A stretch of 64,000 bases of DNA. Origin: Eutreptiella sp. 'Long Island Sound 2002'. Its lineage: Eukaryota > Euglenozoa > Euglenophyceae > Eutreptiales > Eutreptiaceae. A program made the position numbers and the translations under genes. The stretch is taken from assembly GCA_964036045.1 (NCBI GenBank), contig OZ038380.1, positions 170,134,245 through 170,198,244 of the forward strand, written 5' to 3'. The stretch's first letter is position 1. Every line of letters starts with the position of its first letter. Below, piece by piece: positions 11,765 to 22,870 of the stretch. The notes below the pieces were generated by a model. It was not told where the DNA came from. It saw only the letters and a program-made list of their open reading frames with translations, and ran no database searches.

Positions 11765-13627
11765 TCACTGGGGACGAGGGGCCGCGGCAGGGCCCTGCCG
11801 GCCCGCCTCCCACGCCTTCCGCGCCTTCGAAAGGTCGGCGTACAGATCGCGGCCCAGCACGTGGGAGGCCGTGAGCAGCCCCGACGTGAGGGCCCCGGAG
11901 AACCCGCACACAAAAATGTCCTTCCCCGTCAGCGCCAGGCCCCGCAGCCCAAAGAAGTCGGGCCGCAGCTCCAGGACGGTCTCCGGCCGGAAGCGCTCGA
12001 GGCCGTGGGCCAGGCCGTAGATCGACGGGTCCGCCAGGAAGTGCTCGTTGGTGAGGGGCGTGCCCACGTCGAAGTAGTCCACGCGCTGCCGCAGGTGGGC
12101 CAGCTCCGGGAGGGCGCACGCCTGGTCCCACACCCGCCGGCCCAGCGCCTCCTTCGCCTCGCGGTAGCCCCGGGAGCGGCGGTTGAAGGGCTCGTGCCGC
12201 CACTCCGCGAACCACGCCGCCGACGCGAAGAACACGATGCTGCACGTGGACTTCCCGGGGGCGCGCTGCGCGGCCGTCGGGTCCTTCGCCGACGGGAACG
12301 TGACGAAGACGTACGGGCTACCGCTCCGCAGCGCCTCGTCGTAGCTGCCGCGGACGAAGGCCTCGGCGTCGCCGTCGCCGCGGATGACCCAATAGTGCGT
12401 CGCGCGCAGGCCCAGGTCCTCGGCGCTGCCCCTGAGGCCGACGAAGATGGAGACGTACGCGGGGCTCACGTCCGGGGCCGCCCCGTTCCGTCGGGCGGGG
12501 CCGCGCAGGAGTGGCTCCGGGAGCAGCCGCCCCGTGTTCACGAGCCCCGCGTCGGAGACGACCCACGGCGCGCGGATCTCCGCGCCGTCCCTCTGCATCA
12601 CGACCCCCACCACCCGGCCGCCCTCCGTCAGCAGCCGCTGCACGCGGGCCTGGGTCAGCACGGCCCCGCCGGCCGCCGTGACCTGCGGGGCCAGGGCGAA
12701 GGGGATCATGGACGCCCCGCCCACGGGGTAGTAGGCGCCGTCCATGAAGTGGGTCGCCAGCTGCGCGTGCATCGCGAACGAGGACCGCGCGGGGTCCGTG
12801 CCGTAGTCCCCCCAGTGGTAGGCCAGCAGCGTCTGCAGGTCCGTGTTGTCCGTCAGCTGCCGCAGCACCGCGAGCGTCGTCTGGTCCGACTTGAACGTCG
12901 TCAGCCGGCGGCGCAGGACCGGGATCCGGATCGCCAGCTTGGCCAGCCACCGCGGCAGTACCTTCAGTAGGAAGAACCCCACGGAGCTGACGCGGCATTC
13001 GGTGCAGTAGTCAATGAACCGGTCGATCGCGGCGCCTTCGGTCGGGAAGTGGGACTTGAGGGCGTTCTTCCAGTCCTCATACCCCGACGGCATGGGCACG
13101 CGGAGAGGCTCCGTCCGCCCGTCGGTGTGCAGCACCGCCACGTCGTAGAACTTGTCGCACGCCTGCCAGGCCACCTGGCCGTTGGTGAGCTGGTTGAGGA
13201 AGAAGCCCGCGGTGCTCGGCCTGTCGGGGTGGAAGCCCCCGCAGTAGTGCAGCCCCGGGTCGAAGTCGTAGCCCTGCTCCACGAACGAGTGGCAGCAGCC
13301 ACCCGCTCGGTCGTGCTGCTCCAGCACCAGCACTCGCTTGCCCACGCGGGCCAGCAGCACGGCCGTCGCCAGCCCTCCGATCCCACTGCCCACCACGATG
13401 GCATCCACCTGCTTGGGGACCTTTGCGGCGCGGTAGGGGTTCCGCAGCACCTTGTCCCGGTCCCGCACGAAGCGCTCCCAGCCGTCGGGGTCCTGCGGCA
13501 GCTGGACGGCGGACGCCGGGGTGTTTGCGGTGAAGGGGTCGATGCGGCAGCGGCCCCGGCGCCGGTACACGTAGTACGACGTCGCCAGGAGGACGGCCGC
13601 GGGCACAAGGACGCGGATGGCCTTCAT
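11765..13627 (-). CDS. Retinol saturase / carotenoid isomerase-type FAD oxidoreductase
   Basis: Intronless 620-residue protein, close to the roughly 610 residues usual for all-trans-retinol 13,14-reductase (RetSat) and plant CRTISO-like enzymes. From the chosen Met it opens with a hydrophobic segment (about residues 4-20, IRVLVPAAVLL...) followed by basic YRRRGRCR, which suggests an N-terminal membrane anchor or signal-anchor. The Rossmann FAD motif is VDAIVVGSGIGGL (residues 74-86), with the ribose-binding acid in VLVLEQHDRAGGCCHSF (E103). The C-terminus has LTGKDIFVCGFSGALTSGLL, the family's second FAD-contact motif. The family saturates or isomerises polyene double bonds of retinoids or carotenoids; the actual substrate here is unknown. 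The frame continues 70 codons upstream, but that extension is low quality, so 13,627 is preferred as start. Coding DNA is much GC-richer than its flanks. Confidence 0.9.
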   Translation of the reverse strand: MKAIRVLVPAAVLLATSYYVYRRRGRCRIDPFTANTPASAVQLPQDPDGWERFVRDRDKVLRNPYRAAKVPKQVDAIVVGSGIGGLATAVLLARVGKRVLVLEQHDRAGGCCHSFVEQGYDFDPGLHYCGGFHPDRPSTAGFFLNQLTNGQVAWQACDKFYDVAVLHTDGRTEPLRVPMPSGYEDWKNALKSHFPTEGAAIDRFIDYCTECRVSSVGFFLLKVLPRWLAKLAIRIPVLRRRLTTFKSDQTTLAVLRQLTDNTDLQTLLAYHWGDYGTDPARSSFAMHAQLATHFMDGAYYPVGGASMIPFALAPQVTAAGGAVLTQARVQRLLTEGGRVVGVVMQRDGAEIRAPWVVSDAGLVNTGRLLPEPLLRGPARRNGAAPDVSPAYVSIFVGLRGSAEDLGLRATHYWVIRGDGDAEAFVRGSYDEALRSGSPYVFVTFPSAKDPTAAQRAPGKSTCSIVFFASAAWFAEWRHEPFNRRSRGYREAKEALGRRVWDQACALPELAHLRQRVDYFDVGTPLTNEHFLADPSIYGLAHGLERFRPETVLELRPDFFGLRGLALTGKDIFVCGFSGALTSGLLTASHVLGRDLYADLSKARKAWEAGRQGPAAAPRPQ

Positions 13628-14704
13628 CGATGCGGCAAAGAGCAGACACTCAGAAACTGGGGGCAAGAATATCAGCAAGGGGCCTTGCGGAACAGGCAGA
13701 TGTGGTGTGGGCGGCGCTCGGGAAGACTCGATACTCTTAAAACAAGACATGCCACCAGTGTCCTGCAGGGGAGCTGAGTTTCGTGAGGAATCAGCCCCGT
13801 ACCATGTGCCACTCAGTAATATCTGCTCCTGTCGCACCCGTAGCTCAGTAGGAACCAGCCGCGTCCTGTGTCGGACTCAGTAGGACCGAGCGCCATCTGA
13901 TCACGTGTGACCTGGCGGACGCTAGTGGCAAAACTGTTTAAAACAGCCGGAGGCACTTGACCACTGAATCGGGTTATGTATGACCTGAGCGAGAATCGTA
14001 CTGGAATCAACCCGAAGGGAGAGCACCGCACGGTACGTTTGCGGCGGGTTTACCCGGAATGGGTCGGCGTTTACCCCTTCCCAAAGTGCCCCCTACGGAG
14101 AGCAAACCCTTGGGTCCAAGACCGGTGGTTGTGGGCGGGGATAGGGCCCAGAAAGATGCCCAGCGTGCGCCCGGTGCGCCAACGCCCCCCCCCCCCCCCC
14201 TCCCCAAACACCACGTGCCTCCAAACGGTGACCCAACAAGGGGAGGAATCCACAATGGCCGGATAATCCCGAGACGAGGGGTCCCCGGAGTAGTAACTGC
14301 GGGTGCTTGGTTGGGCCAGACCGCCGAATCTCTGCGCCACGCGCGCGCCGCATCAGGTGCTTCCCCCAAGACCAGCAACAACTCAAAACACCGTATGTAA
14401 GGGTCTCACGAAGAATGTGTTGAAGGAGCCGTAGAAAGCTGTGGTTGGGAGGTCCCAAACAGCTAGATGTGCGTGCAGTGCGCACACTGCACTAGATGCC
14501 CTCTTCTGGACAAGGGAGGGGGAAATCAGCATGGCCAAGGCACCATGGCCAAGACGGTAGAGGGTATGCAGACATTGCGATCTTCTTCGCTTTTGAGTCC
14601 CCAACACGGAAGGGGCCCCGGAGCTGTGGAGTCCCTGGTATGGCAAGGGCAATGCGGCCATTTCAAGCTTCTCCCCATCGGGGGGTCCAATCCACAAACA
14701 ACTC
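13628..14704. other. Upstream region of the RetSat-like gene; no further gene
   Basis: Would contain the promoter of the minus-strand oxidoreductase gene. I see no convincing TATA box. CGTAGCTCAGTAGG near 13,840 resembles a tRNA A box but no tRNA can be completed. A C-tract lies at about 14,187-14,202. Confidence 0.5.
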
Positions 14705-14910
14705 AAAGTGGCTACAAAATACCCGCCATTTCGTGGACGCCAAAGTGGAGAGGACGGAAGGTGGCTACAAAATCCCTGCCATATGGGCGACGCCCATGCG
14801 GAGAGGATTGAAGGTGGCCCAAGGAACCCCGATACAGGGTGTTTCAGACCGGAGAGGACTCTAAGCGGCTACATAAACCCCGCCGAATTGGGAACCTACC
14901 CCCCCCCCCC
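14705..14910 (+). repeat. About 52-bp tandem repeat, four diverged copies
   Basis: Units begin near 14,707, 14,760, 14,812 and 14,868, with the pattern GTGGCTACAAAAT...CCGCC...GGAGAGGA. The core GTGGCTACATAA/AAAT...CCGCC links it to the satellite-like family at 48-53 kb. It ends at a C-tract (about 14,898). Confidence 0.75.
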
Positions 14911-15524
14911 TTTGTAAGAGCAACACCAAAGTCCCAAAAATTGACGGAAACAACAACTCATAGTGCTCTGACACGGGGGCGTATCTACAAAGGGCAAAGT
15001 AGGACACATTTCGAAAAGATGCGGAAACAACATCTGCTGTTGCTCCGACAGGGGTGTTGTTCTCGCAAAGGGGGGGCGGGGGTACCCAACATGGGAGAAA
15101 AATCGGTGCCTCATACAAAAACGGGTGCTTCTCCTCGCAAGCCTGTTCAATGTTGTCCATACCTTTGTGAGCATTGATGCGATTTGTTGGCACATCTTTC
15201 TTCATGATTGACCAACGACCTCAATGTCTCTTTGTTTGTAGAAAAATGACGAGTATTCCCGGGCGCACAAGCACCACTGCGGATTGCGTACATCATTTTG
15301 CACCGTTTTAAACGCATGCTTTGCCTCTTGCTCCTTGCCCCTCGAGGGAGTGGACAGAGGCATGTGTATGGTCAGCCCTGCGTGCATCCACCCACTTCCC
15401 ATCATCAGCTCTCGCATGGGCGCACGTCGGAACAAGAAAAATTGTTCAATGAGGTGTATGCATCGCTGTCCAAAGTCTGCCCAAGATACAGAATGCATGT
15501 GTGCATACACACCACACCCACGCA

Positions 15525-15525
<1 letters not shown>
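14911..15525. other. No supported gene
   Basis: Short frames only. Nothing recognisable between the 52-bp repeats and the (AC)n tract. Confidence 0.5.

Positions 15526-15621
<96 letters not shown>
15526..15621 (+). repeat. (AC)n microsatellite, about 48 uninterrupted units
   Basis: Pure alternating AC/CA over 96 bp, preceded by a short imperfect CA-rich lead-in (15,503-15,525). Long TH/TH and CV/CV frames crossing it are artefacts of the repeat. Confidence 0.98.
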
Positions 15622-15622
<1 letters not shown>

Positions 15623-17940
15623 GATACCACACACAACATCTACATATCATGCGCATGTACACTCAGGTTTGGAATCAGTTTTGAAGAAGATTAAGCGCTT
15701 GTTCGCTGAAAAATTCATCGGTCCCCCGAAATCAACCTTTTGCAAAACTGGGTCAATGTGGCCAAACCCGGGTGGTTTGTGCCAATCGAGCCGCAGTGGC
15801 CGGTCCGTTGCGGGCTTTTGCGGGCTGGTTTTCTCAAAATACCTGTACCCAAAGCCGTTCAAAAGTCGTTCAAAAATGAGTAGGGGGGGGCGTTGTCAAA
15901 TGATGACAAACACAAGATGCGCACATACCACGCCTGTTTGACAGTGGGGCACCCTTTCTGGGCAAGACGCGAAATTCCATGGCGCTAGCACCGTAAAAAG
16001 TGGGATGAGAAGTGAACACTGCGGCAAAATAGCAGCATGAGACAGCTTGACATCTTGGGGGGGCCACAATGCCCTGGTATACATTCCTGCGACCTGTTGC
16101 ACTTCTGGTGATAGTGCCCTTGGCAATAGTGTCCAGTGCTGTTGTACTGTTACGCCTGTTTCATCCACTTTTTGAAAGAAACTTGCTCAACACATACACT
16201 GTCTCTGCATTGCAGGACTTTGATGATACCATTTTCATGACAAATTGATGTTTGTTTTGTTTGTGGTTTGGATGGTGCTGGCAGCGGAAAAATCTATGGC
16301 ACCAGCGCCATTACAAAAAGCATACTACTGTTGATGTGTATGTGCGTAGTATGCCATCTGACAAGTGTTTGTTTAAACAATCCTGGTTGCCAGATTTTTC
16401 CAGCGCTTGCGCCGTAGATTTGTGCGGCGCTTGCCCTGTCAAACAAACGCAGCCTATGAAGGCCCCTGCACATGCATCGGTGGTGAACACATTTGCTGGT
16501 GCCCAGTGCCGTTCTACTGGGGCTTCTTTCAACTTTTAGAGGGCATTTCTTGGGCAGTCTCCTGCACCCCTTCCCATGTGCGCACACGTTGAACACGTTG
16601 AAATTGTTCGCATTGATTGAACGGTTGGTGGGCCAAAAAATACACGCAGACACTGATTCCCTGATTCCCAGTGTTGGGGTTGCCAAGTGCCCTTGACAAC
16701 CACTGGAGATGCAGCAGCAGTGTCTTATGCGAGAAAACAGGAAATGCGAAAATGATGCCTGCAACACCATGGCACCACGGACCACACAATGGCCAAACAT
16801 ATGGGCTCTTCTGCATCGGCAATGACCCGGGCCAGCTAGGACGGCAGTAATGAGTCTTCAGGGCGGCCTGTGACAGCCGACGGGTTGCCAGCCACCGACT
16901 GCAGGGCAACCGATGCAAACCGCGTGGAATGGCTGCATTGACCTGAGCTTGCGCCATAGAAAATCAGGCAAGGAGCTGGGCCCAAGCAGTGTGTGCCTTG
17001 CAGAGGATCCCCCAAACTGGGGTCAGCAGGGGGGCAGGATGTCCCACACTCCTATCGTGTCCCTGCGATGATGCAGTCAACGCCTCACACAAGATATGCA
17101 TGGCACACCAGCGCACATTCGGGGGCAATGGGCCACAGGGCTACATGGGGGCACCCCCGCCCACACACACACACAGCGCATCATACACACACGGCGACGG
17201 GGGGTTGGGAGGAGTGCTCGCGACGCGCGCGCACCGTGCGACGCGCGGGCACCGTGCGACGTATCACGGGCCAAACGCCGGTAAACGATCCCGTGAAGGA
17301 CCCCCCAGGTATGCATAAGAGCAGAGGTGAGGTTGCTTGTTGGTTGCGTTTTTTCCCTCCGAAGCAAACTGTCCCTCAAGTTCAATGTGAGCTCTCGGGC
17401 AACAGCCCGGATCAAGGGGTAGGGCATGTCGTACAAACGATGCCAGCGTGTTCCGGTTTCACGGGGTGGACCTACTCTGTTCACTACCTGCGTGATCTAC
17501 TCCTTGCACGCGCACTCGTGCGGTGCGGCAGCCTAGACGGTCGCTAACACGTCCCGGATGCTTGCAGTCAGTTCCCGCTTGGCTGCTGCTACCTCCTGAA
17601 TGCTTCCTTCTCAGTCCTGTTGTGGGGGTTGCGACTGGCCCGTACGGTCCCTCGATGCACCCAAAGTTTGCACCGCTCGCGCACCGCACTAAGAGCGTCC
17701 CCCCGTGGCCGGCAGGCTACAGGGAGGCCACGGGCGTCGGGGGCACGAGCTTCTCGGAGTTGCGCGGCCGGGGCCTACAAAAAAAAAAGCTGCCAGCGTC
17801 CGTTTGCCGGTGATTCCCCAACGCCCGCGGGTTGCGGTACGAGTGGGTGGGGCCGGCAGCAGACATGATGCCTCCGATGCAGGGGCACCAGTGGATAGGG
17901 GGTGCGATCGGACTTGGCCTACGAGCCTACGCGGGGCTCA
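15622..17940. other. No supported gene; becomes GC-rich after about 17.2 kb
   Basis: Several frames of 90-180 codons overlap on both strands without recognisable domains. One plus frame (16252-16539) is cysteine-containing and one minus frame (16529-16957) is protein-like, but neither has splice or homology support. CACCGTGCG motifs near 17,230-17,265 recur in the hairpin repeats at 27.4 and 35.6 kb. Confidence 0.45.
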
Positions 17941-18123
17941 GGGGGCGTTTTCGCACAGCGCCAATTATTACGCTGTTCATCCCGGGAACACCCCTCAAAA
18001 CCACCCCCCTACAGAAGCGTGCATGATCCATTCAAAACCGCACTGGGGGTGCACAGTTCAGGACCCTGGGACCCGTGGCTACCGGCGGTGGAAAACAGCC
18101 GACTTCTCGCACCGCGGGCACAG
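17941..18123 (+). repeat. Direct repeat, copy A (partner 18277-18485)
   Basis: About 180 bp duplicated in tandem-like spacing. Shared landmarks are CGCACAGCGCCAATTATTAC, TTCATCCCGGGAACACCCCT, ACCACCCCCCTACAGAAGCG, GATCCATTCAAAAC and CAGGACCCTGGGACCC. Copy B carries an extra insert of GCGC-rich text. Confidence 0.85.
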
Positions 18124-18276
18124 GCGAGGGTTGTGCGGCGAGGCGAGGATTGTGGATGGTCTGGCGTGGATTGGCGAGGGTTCATCCCCAAGAAAGTTCC
18201 ACACGGTCCCCATCGCAGCAGCCGCCCCATCGGCGATCTGGTCGGCTTGAGGCTGCCCTCCTCACGGAGTGCTACG

Positions 18277-18485
18277 GGGGCGTTGTCGCACAGCGCGCGC
18301 GCAGCGCGTGCACAGCGCCAATTATTACGCTGTTCATCCCGGGAACACCCCTGCAAACCACCCCCCTACAGAAGCGTGCACGATCCATTCAAAACAGCAT
18401 CGGGGGTGCAGAGCGCAGGACCCTGGGACCCGGGGCTACCGGGGGTGGACAACACCCGACTTTTCGCACAGTGCGGGCACAGCGC
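18277..18485 (+). repeat. Direct repeat, copy B (partner 17941-18123)
   Basis: Second copy, with an expansion of CGCGCGCGCAGCGCGTG between the first two landmarks. About 335 bp separate the starts of the two copies. Confidence 0.85.
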
Positions 18486-19749
18486 ACGGTGCGCCCCCTA
18501 AATGGAAGCGCCACAAATGCAGCCCCGCGGGGGAGGAGTGCGGCCAACGGGGCCCAGGGGTGCTACGTGCCTGTGATGGTGGTAAGAGTGGCACTAAGTG
18601 ACTGAATTTGCATCCGAGAAAAACAAGCATGCGTCGGATAAGGGGCTGCTTCGACGAGGGCAGGGGGGAAGTGTTGTTGCGTTGGTGTGCCTGCAAATCC
18701 CATCGCGAACGGGATCGCGCACGCGCACGGGGGATGCGCACGCGACCAGGGCCACACCATAATCAATCACGCCGAGCAGCGGGGCCAACTCAGAATGTTC
18801 GAAGGGTCCCGCAGCTTCGGACCGAAACCGGGGCACGGGGCACGAATGCGCTGCAGCCCCGCACCCCCGTCGCGACGTTGCAATGGTGCGGAAGCGCCTC
18901 GCGCAGGACACGCCTGCCCTCGCAGTGCACGTGGGGGCATCCCCACATCCCGCGCCGCACGGCGTGCACTCACGCCGCCGCGGGCGGGGGCATGCCCGTC
19001 GGTGGCGTACGGATCTTCGCTCGGGTCGCACGCCACCCGCTACGACGGACATGTGACGGGCTCCCGCAGCACCGGGCCGCATGCGCACGCGCTGGCCCGA
19101 ACGCGCAGACAAGCGGCGAGGGACATGCGTCGCGGAGGGGCATGGGGGCGCGCGTGTGCGTTGCCGGGCGCGGCGGGGGCGGCGGGATGGGGCGCCACAA
19201 GGGCGTGTGGGGGGGAGGACGCGTGGTACTGCGGCTCGGAGCTGCGGAGGGACGGTCGCGGGGGCGTGGGGTCGCGATGCGCCCCGGAGGCACGACGGCA
19301 CTCGGACGGCTACGGTGGCACTGGAGGTGAGCGTCCGCCCCCAAGGCCCCGGACGGAGGCCCGGCAGCGCTGAGCGCAGTCTCCGGACGAGACTCCGCGC
19401 GGCGTACTGCGGGATCGCCCGCTGAAGCCGGCCGCCCACGGGGCGACCCCAAACGCTTAGGAGCACGGGGCCTCTTTCTGCACAGAAATGAGCAGGCGAC
19501 GCACCAAGAGACCGCCGCCGCCCATCTGCACTGGGGCGTGGGACTCGCTCATTTGCGGAGGGCAGGGGGAGCGTTCGAGCCCCCGGTCCGGGACCCCCCC
19601 CGCGCCCCGCCTCGAAAGGGCCCCCCGGGACCAAGGCCCTTGTCGACGCCGTGCCACTGCAACGGACATGAAGGGCCCCTGACAAATTGAGTTGGGGAGG
19701 GGGTGGGGGGGTGGGGGGTGTATTGGAAGAGAGGAGGGCGACGGTTGGT

Positions 19750-19828
19750 GTACCAACGATGGCCCGATCAGATATCCCCAATGACAAACATCGTTTTTTC
19801 CCGCGATGGTCACTTTGGTCTGAAGGCG
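19750..19828 (+). repeat. Short dispersed repeat, copy A (partner 21537-21612)
   Basis: Shares TGTACCAA...GGCCC...CAGA/T...CCC..ATG...TTTTTCCCG...GGTCACTT.GGTC with the second copy in the same orientation. It is diverged and non-coding. Confidence 0.6.
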
Positions 19829-21536
19829 GGGGGGGGGGGGCGGGAGGGGGGTCCAGGGGGGGGTAGCCCCCCTCCTCCGACGGTGTACGGCCATTCCAAT
19901 ACTTCCCTCGCGGGGGGCCGCAAGCAGGTCAACAAAGCGCTCCACACATGCACGTCCTGGTATGCATATGCAGCAATGTTCGGCAGTTCCATTGATACTT
20001 CGGCTCGCGGGGGGGGGGGGGGGTGGCACAAAGCCTCGGCATCAGATCGTTTGCCTTTGGCGGTGGCCTCTCGCCACTGCTCATTCGGACCCTCTGTGGG
20101 CCCGAACGTGTTTTGGTTGTGTCAACGGAGCCCCCGGATGACTTGTCCTGTTTGACTACTCCGGGGGTCGGCCGTCCCGGAGACGGGGCTGTTGCCCGTG
20201 CCGTTGACCAGGGGCATCCCGATGCACCCTCCGAGTCCCTGCGGGGGTTTGCCTTTGGGGGGGGGTGAGGGTTAGAGGCCCCTTCCCAGACCCCCGCCCG
20301 GGGGCCTCGAGGGCCCGCCGCCCTTGGGGCTCTGTTGGGGAGGGGGCATCGGAGCGGCTGCGGCATTCGGACCCCCCCCCTCGGATCGCCCTGGCCAGTC
20401 CCTGGCAGCACCGACGGTAGCGCCTCGGGCCCTTTCCCGCACATGACAGACACGGCACCTCCCGCGCGTGGCACCCGAACGGAGGAAGTAGGGGTGTGGG
20501 CCTTGGATTGCTGAACCCGCCCCCATCAGCCCCCCCCCCAACCCCCCAACCCAACGGCCCTACCACCAGCGGACCCATCGGATTCCACCTCAAAAAAGGT
20601 GAACAAGTGCGGACGTCCGGAAATCCAAAGCGGCGCACTCACTCGGCCTTGATGCCCCCCCCCCCCCCCCGGCCCCGGCCCATTGTCGCAAACCAACTTT
20701 AACCGCCGCTGCCCGATTCGGGCAGCGGCGGCAAACGCTTCTCTTTTCTTTTTTGCTTCTCCCATTGATTCTCCATTCGTTGCATCGAGCAGCTCTCCTG
20801 CGGATTGTGGGCGTGGGAGCCGTGGGTGGGGAGGGGCATGCCATCCCCCCTGCAGACCCCAGTCACAAGCCACGTGCCCAGCCAGTGCACCGCCCCCCCC
20901 CCCGCCCCGCCCCGCGCTGCCCTCACTTAAAAGATGAGGGACTCGCATCCGTTTGAGCACCGCAGCCTTTGGGCAATGTGCGGCGTAGCGCGTCCACGGG
21001 GGCGCATTGGGCGCAGCACTGAGAGACGCCCCCCCCCCCCCCGTGCGAGAGTGACGCCCGTGTCAGAGCACCGCGAGGCGCTGGTTCCGCAACGGACGGA
21101 GCCGTGGGATTTGGGGGTTCCCCTTCTTGGGCCTCCGTGAAGAGCAGGTGTGTTGTCTGTGATCTGGGGCTTGCGGTTGGCATTTTGGGGATGCCGATCA
21201 CTGCCCCATCATTTGAATTGCAGAAATTCTCGCCTGCATACCCCCCCCCCCCGTGTGACATTCCGTCGGGTTGTTGCTCCTTTACGGGGCCCTGGACACT
21301 CACCCGTTCTTCCCTTCGCATGTTGCGTCGGGTCGCTGCGTTCTGTCGGCCGCTGCGGCCGGCGCTCCTGCTGGTGTCATTTCCGCGTTCGCGGAGCCCA
21401 GTACTTGGTGTGTTGGGGCTGTGCTGGATGTGGCGGGATGTGCCGTTTGCGTGTCAGCGGCGCCCAGGCATATGGAGGTTGTGCTGGTTGTTGTGGGGCT
21501 CGTTTGATTGTTTTGTTGCATAATCCCATCGCCCCC

Positions 21537-21612
21537 CGTACCAAAAATGGCCCAACCAGAATTTCCCGATGGTAAATTTCGGTTTTTCCCGTGAGGATCA
21601 CTTCGGTCCGGG
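21537..21612 (+). repeat. Short dispersed repeat, copy B (partner 19750-19828)
   Basis: Second diverged copy; see the partner entry for the shared landmarks. Confidence 0.6.
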
Positions 21613-21716
21613 GGGCCATGACGTCAGGTGTTTGAACCAACCGGCACTCATGCCGGGCTCCCTCAGTTTTCCGTTCGCAACGTGTTCGTCCTGCTGCTCC
21701 CGCAGCGCAGACCACA

Positions 21717-22490
21717 TCAGTTGGTCGGCCGTTCTGACGTGAGGCTGGGCAAGAGGCCGAAGGGAGGTTTCAGGAGGGGTCGCCAGAGGGGGCACTGGCG
21801 GTTGGAAAAGCGGTTGGATGACAAGGCGGTCGCAAAAGGCGGACAAGAGCGGCCGCAGTGGGGCCCGCGGTCACCCCGGGGCTTCCGCAGCCGCCGGTGC
21901 TGGGGCGGCCGGTGACGGGGGCGTGGCGTCGCGCCCTCGGGCTCTCGGGGGGTGCCGGCACCCGCGTCACGAACGACCTTCGCCTTGGACGGCGGCATCG
22001 GCATGTCGCGACCGGCCGTCTTCCGTTTCGCGAGCCGCGGCCCACCCGCAGGGGCCGCGCAGCCCTCCGCTTCCGCCGGAGGCGCCCTCGATCTGGACGG
22101 CGGCTCGGACCCCGACTTCACCGGCCCGGCAGGCGGTCGCGGTGCCGGGCCCGGGCCCGCGGGTCGCCCGAACTTCTGCCGGAGCTGCCTCTCGGGCGTC
22201 AGCAGCGTCATGCGCGGGCCGTGCGTGCCCATGGCCACGGGCTCCAGCGAGTCGGCGGACTCGATCCAGGGCTCGTCCTCCTCCTCAAAGCGGTACAGCG
22301 GGAACCCCAGGTACGTGTGGGGCGCGTCCGCCTTGTACCACAGCAGCTCGCACTCCTGGTCCTTCCCCGTCCCCTCCGTCGCGTGCACTTTGCCCACGAG
22401 GAGGTCGCCGTCGGCGTTGAAGGTGGCGACGAACTGTCCTTCCCGCAGCGGGGCCATGGGATCCCTCCAGAAAAGCGCGGGGGCGGGCAT
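21717..22490 (-). CDS. Hypothetical protein with a possible SH3/Tudor-like N-terminal barrel and basic Pro-rich tail
   Basis: A frame of 257 residues from the Met at 22,490; a Met at 22,457 is also possible. The open frame extends further to 22,874 but crosses C-tracts and low-complexity text. Residues about 13-90 look folded: REGQFVATFNADGDLLVGKV, then ECELLWYKADAPHTYLG and an acidic FEEEDEPWIE. Alternating hydrophobic strands of this kind resemble SH3-like (Tudor/agenet/chromo-type) barrels. The rest is Pro/Arg/Ala-rich with basic clusters (LAKRKTAGR, PPSKAKVVR) that could be nuclear localisation signals. It sits just downstream of an RNase H relic on the same strand, so it could belong to, or have been carried by, a retroelement. 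Function unknown; GC-rich chance extension of the C-terminal third is possible. Confidence 0.4.
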   Translation of the reverse strand: MPAPALFWRDPMAPLREGQFVATFNADGDLLVGKVHATEGTGKDQECELLWYKADAPHTYLGFPLYRFEEEDEPWIESADSLEPVAMGTHGPRMTLLTPERQLRQKFGRPAGPGPAPRPPAGPVKSGSEPPSRSRAPPAEAEGCAAPAGGPRLAKRKTAGRDMPMPPSKAKVVRDAGAGTPREPEGATPRPRHRPPQHRRLRKPRGDRGPHCGRSCPPFATALSSNRFSNRQCPLWRPLLKPPFGLLPSLTSERPTN

Positions 22491-22870
22491 GTTGTGCAGC
22501 CGTGAGCCCACTTGGAATCCGGGCTCTTCACCCAACCTTGACGTCTCATCCCCCCCCCCCCACCCCCCGGCGCCGCCATGGGACAACAGTGACGGTTCCC
22601 CCCCTGGAGGCAAGGGGCGTGGGGGGGGGTCACCAACACAGACAGAAGCCTCATTGGCCCATACACCGCACAGTTCATGGCAAATCCGGTTGCCTGCCGG
22701 AGGGTTGTTGATTACAAGTCTGGCCGGCCCGCCCACCGCATAAGTCTCTTCCGGGCCGACATCAGCAACTAAATCCTGACTCGCTGCTAAAGGAACCCTC
22801 TCCCGACGAGGCTTCGTTGGAAGACATGTCCCCCCCCGACGAGGTCCAATGCTCCTCCGGCGACGAGCCG

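Larger units (their letters stand above)
18486..21716. other. Very GC-rich block with low-complexity frames, no supported gene
   Basis: Contains several C- and G-tracts (about 19.83, 20.01, 20.65, 20.89, 21.03 and 21.24 kb). Frames of up to 397 codons (for example 18594-19787 minus) are almost wholly Arg, Ala, Pro, Ser and Gly, and are open in several phases at once. That is expected by chance in GC-rich DNA. A dispersed pair of about 75 bp (19,750-19,828 and 21,537-21,612; landmarks GTACCAA, TTTTTTCCCG/GTTTTTCCCG, TCACTT) lies within it. Confidence 0.5.

Noticed and set aside
11477-12970. 497-codon plus frame opposite the RetSat-like gene
   Set aside because: Arg/Gln/Pro/Val-rich antisense frame typical of GC-rich coding DNA.
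13836-13910. tRNA gene beginning at CCCGTAGCTCAGTAGG
   Set aside because: An A-box-like word is present but no B box (GGTTCRANNC) or tRNA fold follows.
15284-15694. Thr/His- and Cys/Val-rich proteins over the AC tract
   Set aside because: Translated microsatellite.
18594-19787. 397-codon minus frame in the GC-rich block
   Set aside because: Low-complexity Arg/Pro/Ser/Ala composition, with other phases open over the same bases and no domain.
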